From the NCBI RefSeq assembly GCF_028561755.1, contig NZ_JAQQTD010000003.1, positions 62,001-126,000 on the forward strand: a DNA stretch of 64,000 nt. Direction: 5' to 3'. Of this stretch, positions 62,189 to 64,000 are shown piece by piece (position 1 is the first letter of the stretch; every line of letters starts with the position of its first letter). The position numbers and the translations under genes were made by a program. This DNA comes from Altibacter sp. HG106 (GTDB lineage Bacteria; Bacteroidota; Bacteroidia; Flavobacteriales; Flavobacteriaceae). Below the pieces are notes generated by a model, which was given only the letters and a program-made list of their open reading frames with translations, was not told the DNA's origin and did not search any database.

Positions 62189-62903
62189 GCACCTCTTGTT
62201 TTTTGCGGGCTTCGGAAGCTCGCACCTGAGTTACTACGGAATCATCAATGATCACGCCATCCTTGAGATTGACGATTCGTTTCGTCATGTGGGCAATGTC
62301 ATCCTCGTGGGTGACAACCAGAATGGTCTTCCCTTCATCATTGATCTCTTGAATCAACTCCATTACTTCATACGAAGTCTTGGTATCTAACGCACCTGTT
62401 GGCTCATCGGCTAACAGTACTTTCGGATCACTGGCCAATGCGCGTGCAATGGCTACCCGCTGTTTTTGTCCTCCTGAAAGCTCGTTGGGCAAATGTGTCG
62501 CCCAGTTGGCGAGGCCTACTTTTTCAAGATAATGCATCGCTTTGTCGGTTCGAATGTTTCTGTTTACTCCTTGATAATACAACGGCATAGAAACATTATC
62601 GAGCGCTGTTTTATAGTTGATAAGGTTAAAGGACTGAAAGATAAATCCTAAGAATTGATTCCGATACTTGGCCGCAATGCGTTCATTGAGGTTTTTGATG
62701 ACACGCCCGTCGAGCTTGTACTCTCCCTCATCGGCTTCATCGAGCATTCCTAAAATGTTGAGTAATGTCGACTTACCCGAACCGGAGGAGCCCATGATGG
62801 ACACCATTTCCCCTTCGGAAACAGTAAAATTGATCCCCTTGAGTACGTGTAAGGAATTGGCCCCGGTACGATACGATTTATGTAAGTCGCTGATTTCTAT
62901 CAT
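62181..62903 (-). CDS. ABC transporter ATP-binding protein (MacB/LolD type)
   Basis: This 240-residue ATPase has Walker A GSSGSGKS (38-45), signature [15 protein letters not shown] near 140, Walker [13 protein letters not shown] and the switch histidine in VTHE. It is in the MacB/LolD group that powers FtsX-type permeases, which push substrates from the periplasm through TolC instead of across the inner membrane. It is the first gene of the six-gene efflux locus and has its own -7 element. Confidence 0.95.
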   Translation of the reverse strand: MIEISDLHKSYRTGANSLHVLKGINFTVSEGEMVSIMGSSGSGKSTLLNILGMLDEADEGEYKLDGRVIKNLNERIAAKYRNQFLGFIFQSFNLINYKTALDNVSMPLYYQGVNRNIRTDKAMHYLEKVGLANWATHLPNELSGGQKQRVAIARALASDPKVLLADEPTGALDTKTSYEVMELIQEINDEGKTILVVTHEDDIAHMTKRIVNLKDGVIIDDSVVTQVRASEARKKQEVHV

Positions 62904-62919
62904 TGCACATGGAAATTTA

Positions 62920-62927
62920 CAAAAATA
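62920..62927 (-). promoter_or_regulatory. -7 element of the ABC efflux operon
   Basis: On the minus strand this reads TATTTTTG, an exact TAnnTTTG match 16 bases before the ATPase ATG. A perfect inverted repeat ATCCGC-N9-GCGGAT (62928-62948) lies directly upstream and may be an operator. Confidence 0.6.
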
Positions 62928-62980
62928 ATCCGCTTTGTGAGGGCGGATCTAGTTACAAGATGGAGACTTACAGTGTTGGT

Positions 62981-62999
62981 TAGTGGAAGCCTTCCACTA
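62981..62999. promoter_or_regulatory. Perfect 19-base palindrome upstream of the ABC operon
   Basis: TAGTGGAAG-C-CTTCCACTA has nine-base arms and a single central base. It has no T-run, so it is unlikely to be a terminator. It lies between 53 and 80 bases upstream of the -7 element and is a candidate binding site for a dimeric regulator. Confidence 0.5.
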
Positions 63000-63016
63000 G
63001 TAGACTCCAAAGGTCG

Positions 63017-63028
63017 GTTAGTGTTACA
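63017..63028. repeat. 12-bp repeat copy B upstream of the ABC operon
   Basis: GTTAGTGTTACA is identical to copy A upstream of tolC. A partial copy, GGTTAGTG, also lies at 62978-62985, next to the palindrome. Confidence 0.5.
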
Positions 63029-63048
63029 GTTTAAATGTGAAGGTTATG

Positions 63049-63279
63049 TTAATTTTCTTCTGAAGCTGCTCTTTGACGCGACTTATAAATAACATACACA
63101 ACCCCACCCACGAGCAGGTACGGAAAGATCATTAGATAAATGATACCATTGTTAATTCCCTTGGCGGCCTGATTTCCTTCTTCACTTTCTAATACCGCAC
63201 GACACATGGCACATTGGGCTTCCGCAGGAAGAAAACAAACCAGCATGAGAAGTATCGAAAAGAAGATTTTTAGTCGCAT
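63049..63279 (-). CDS. Small membrane protein with CxxC motif
   Basis: This 76-residue protein has a signal peptide (residues 1-21) followed at once by QCAMCRAVLES with a Cys-x2-Cys pair (Cys23, Cys26). A membrane segment (about 45-66, NNGIIYLMIFPYLLVGGVVYVIYKS) then leads to a short charged tail. It starts 6 bases after the DUF420 gene, with a SCO-family gene beyond, so a role in copper delivery or cytochrome oxidase assembly is inferred. The protein family itself is unknown to me. Confidence 0.78.
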   Translation of the reverse strand: MRLKIFFSILLMLVCFLPAEAQCAMCRAVLESEEGNQAAKGINNGIIYLMIFPYLLVGGVVYVIYKSRQRAASEEN

Positions 63280-63285
63280 CTTTTT

Positions 63286-63810
63286 CTAATAATAAGGAGC
63301 GATCATTAGGTACACAATGACCCCGGTAACCGCTACGTACAACCAGATAGGAAAAGTGATTCTTGCGATCTTACGGTGTTTCATAAAATCTCCAGAAATG
63401 GCACGAACGTAAGTGATCAAAACAAAGGGAATCACCGTGATAGAAAGTAGTATATGCGAAATCAATATGAAAAAATACACATAACGAATCCAACCTTCAC
63501 CTCCATAGGGAGTGGAGTCTGACGTCATATGATAGGCTACATACATCACCAAAAATAATACGGATAGCACTATACAGCTTTTCATAAGCAGCTCGTGGGT
63601 GTTTCGATTTCCCTTTCTAATTTGAAGCACCGCCACGATCAGAAGCACCGCTGTGATACCATTTATAGTGGCGTAGATGGGAGGCAGAAAATCTAGCCGT
63701 TCTACCCCTGGAATGCGGATAGTGAATAACACTGCCACCGCAATTGGGATCGCGATAGACAGTACCCAGATCCAAACGTTGTATTTCTTTGTGCGTATAG
63801 ATTGATTCAT
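63286..63810 (-). CDS. DUF420 membrane protein
   Basis: This 174-residue protein has five membrane segments and conserved histidines (THELLMKSC, AYHMTSDSTPYGGEGWIRYVYFFILISHILLS) typical of DUF420. Members are found in gene groups for cytochrome c oxidase and are related to CtaG-type assembly functions. It lies between a SCO-family gene (one base away) and the CxxC membrane protein, all on the minus strand. Confidence 0.88.
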   Translation of the reverse strand: MNQSIRTKKYNVWIWVLSIAIPIAVAVLFTIRIPGVERLDFLPPIYATINGITAVLLIVAVLQIRKGNRNTHELLMKSCIVLSVLFLVMYVAYHMTSDSTPYGGEGWIRYVYFFILISHILLSITVIPFVLITYVRAISGDFMKHRKIARITFPIWLYVAVTGVIVYLMIAPYY

Positions 63811-63811
63811 A

Positions 63812-64000
63812 TCACAGCAATTTTTTTATGTCTTCCATCAGCATTTGTATTCCTTCCTCCTCCAATCCGTCATAATAAATAACCGGGTTGTCATTCTCAT
63901 CGTAGCGAGAGCGAATCATTCCATTTTGATCGATCAAGGCAAAGAAACCGGAATGTTCAAAGCCGCCTTCTACATCAGGGGCTTCCCCAACATAGAGGTT
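63812..64000 (-). CDS. SCO1/SenC-family protein, C-terminal part (5' end outside window)
   Basis: Only the last 62 codons are present. The text includes EHSGFFALIDQNGMIRSRYD and ends in MEDIKKLL. The HSGFFALID block with its histidine matches the SCO copper-chaperone family, which helps build the CuA centre of cytochrome c oxidase. The N-terminal CxxxC copper site lies outside the window. It is one base upstream of the DUF420 gene, so both belong to one operon. Confidence 0.82.
   Translation of the reverse strand, partial: NLYVGEAPDVEGGFEHSGFFALIDQNGMIRSRYDENDNPVIYYDGLEEEGIQMLMEDIKKLL

Noticed and set aside
1-64000. CRISPR arrays, insertion sequences, rRNA operons or a replication origin
   Set aside because: No regularly spaced repeats, transposase genes, rRNA sequences or DnaA-box clusters were noticed when reading the window.

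Overview
This window looks like chromosomal DNA of a member of the Flavobacteriaceae (Bacteroidota), probably marine. The evidence is: many genes preceded by the Bacteroidota -7 element TAnnTTTG and few clear Shine-Dalgarno sites; a type IX secretion type B sorting domain next to a PorP/SprF protein; an HPPK-deoxynucleoside kinase fusion; the cluster CBS-nadK-DUF6089-uppS-bamA-ompH-ompH; and GC content in the mid-40s by eye. I cannot name the genus. Nearly all of the window is dense housekeeping sequence. I see no prophage, insertion sequence, CRISPR array or rRNA operon.

Layout. 1-2.0 kb: end of folA, a fructosamine-kinase-like gene, fabD. 2.0-5.7 kb (minus): a possible small basic protein, an exported amidohydrolase, galE and a DegT-type aminotransferase. 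5.8-7.8 kb: waaA and a DUF2461 gene. 7.9-12.3 kb: the most unusual region. Five small acidic lipoproteins with Cys-Arg-Glu/Asp-Thr after the lipobox (three plus two) flank a divergent module of an S24/LexA-like repressor, a radical SAM DNA-repair-type protein and a DUF4130 protein. Two matching inverted repeats (TTGGA-N5-TCCAA) sit at the two divergent start regions. 12.3-13.9 kb: small membrane proteins, a 40-residue lipoprotein, tRNA-Gly(GCC) and tRNA-Leu(UAA), each with its own terminator.

13.9-25.3 kb: an exported S74 chaperone-domain protein, mutS, a TrmH-family methyltransferase, the HPPK-dNK fusion, a queuosine-precursor transporter, an AsmA-like protein, DUF2797, a GH3-family enzyme and a 59-residue lipoprotein. 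25.3-28.7 kb (minus): tig, clpP and clpX, with a strong terminator after tig. 28.7-33.6 kb (minus): a four-helix membrane protein, an SGNH lipoprotein paired with a FadL/OmpP1 channel, an alpha/beta hydrolase and pdxJ. 33.7-41.6 kb (plus): the NAD kinase/undecaprenyl synthase/BamA/Skp envelope cluster, then murI.

41.6-55.6 kb: a LytTR response regulator with a TPR histidine kinase, a von Willebrand A lipoprotein, PorP/SprF with a 1.1-kilo-residue type B secreted protein, a NifU-type protein, dodecin, a YyaL-like thioredoxin-domain protein, MscS and tsaB. 55.7-62.9 kb (minus): a six-gene ABC efflux locus (ATPase, two permeases, two adaptors, TolC), with a shared 12-bp repeat and a perfect palindrome upstream. 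63.0-64.0 kb (minus): a small CxxC membrane protein, a DUF420 protein and the end of a SCO-family protein, which is probably the edge of a cytochrome oxidase assembly cluster.
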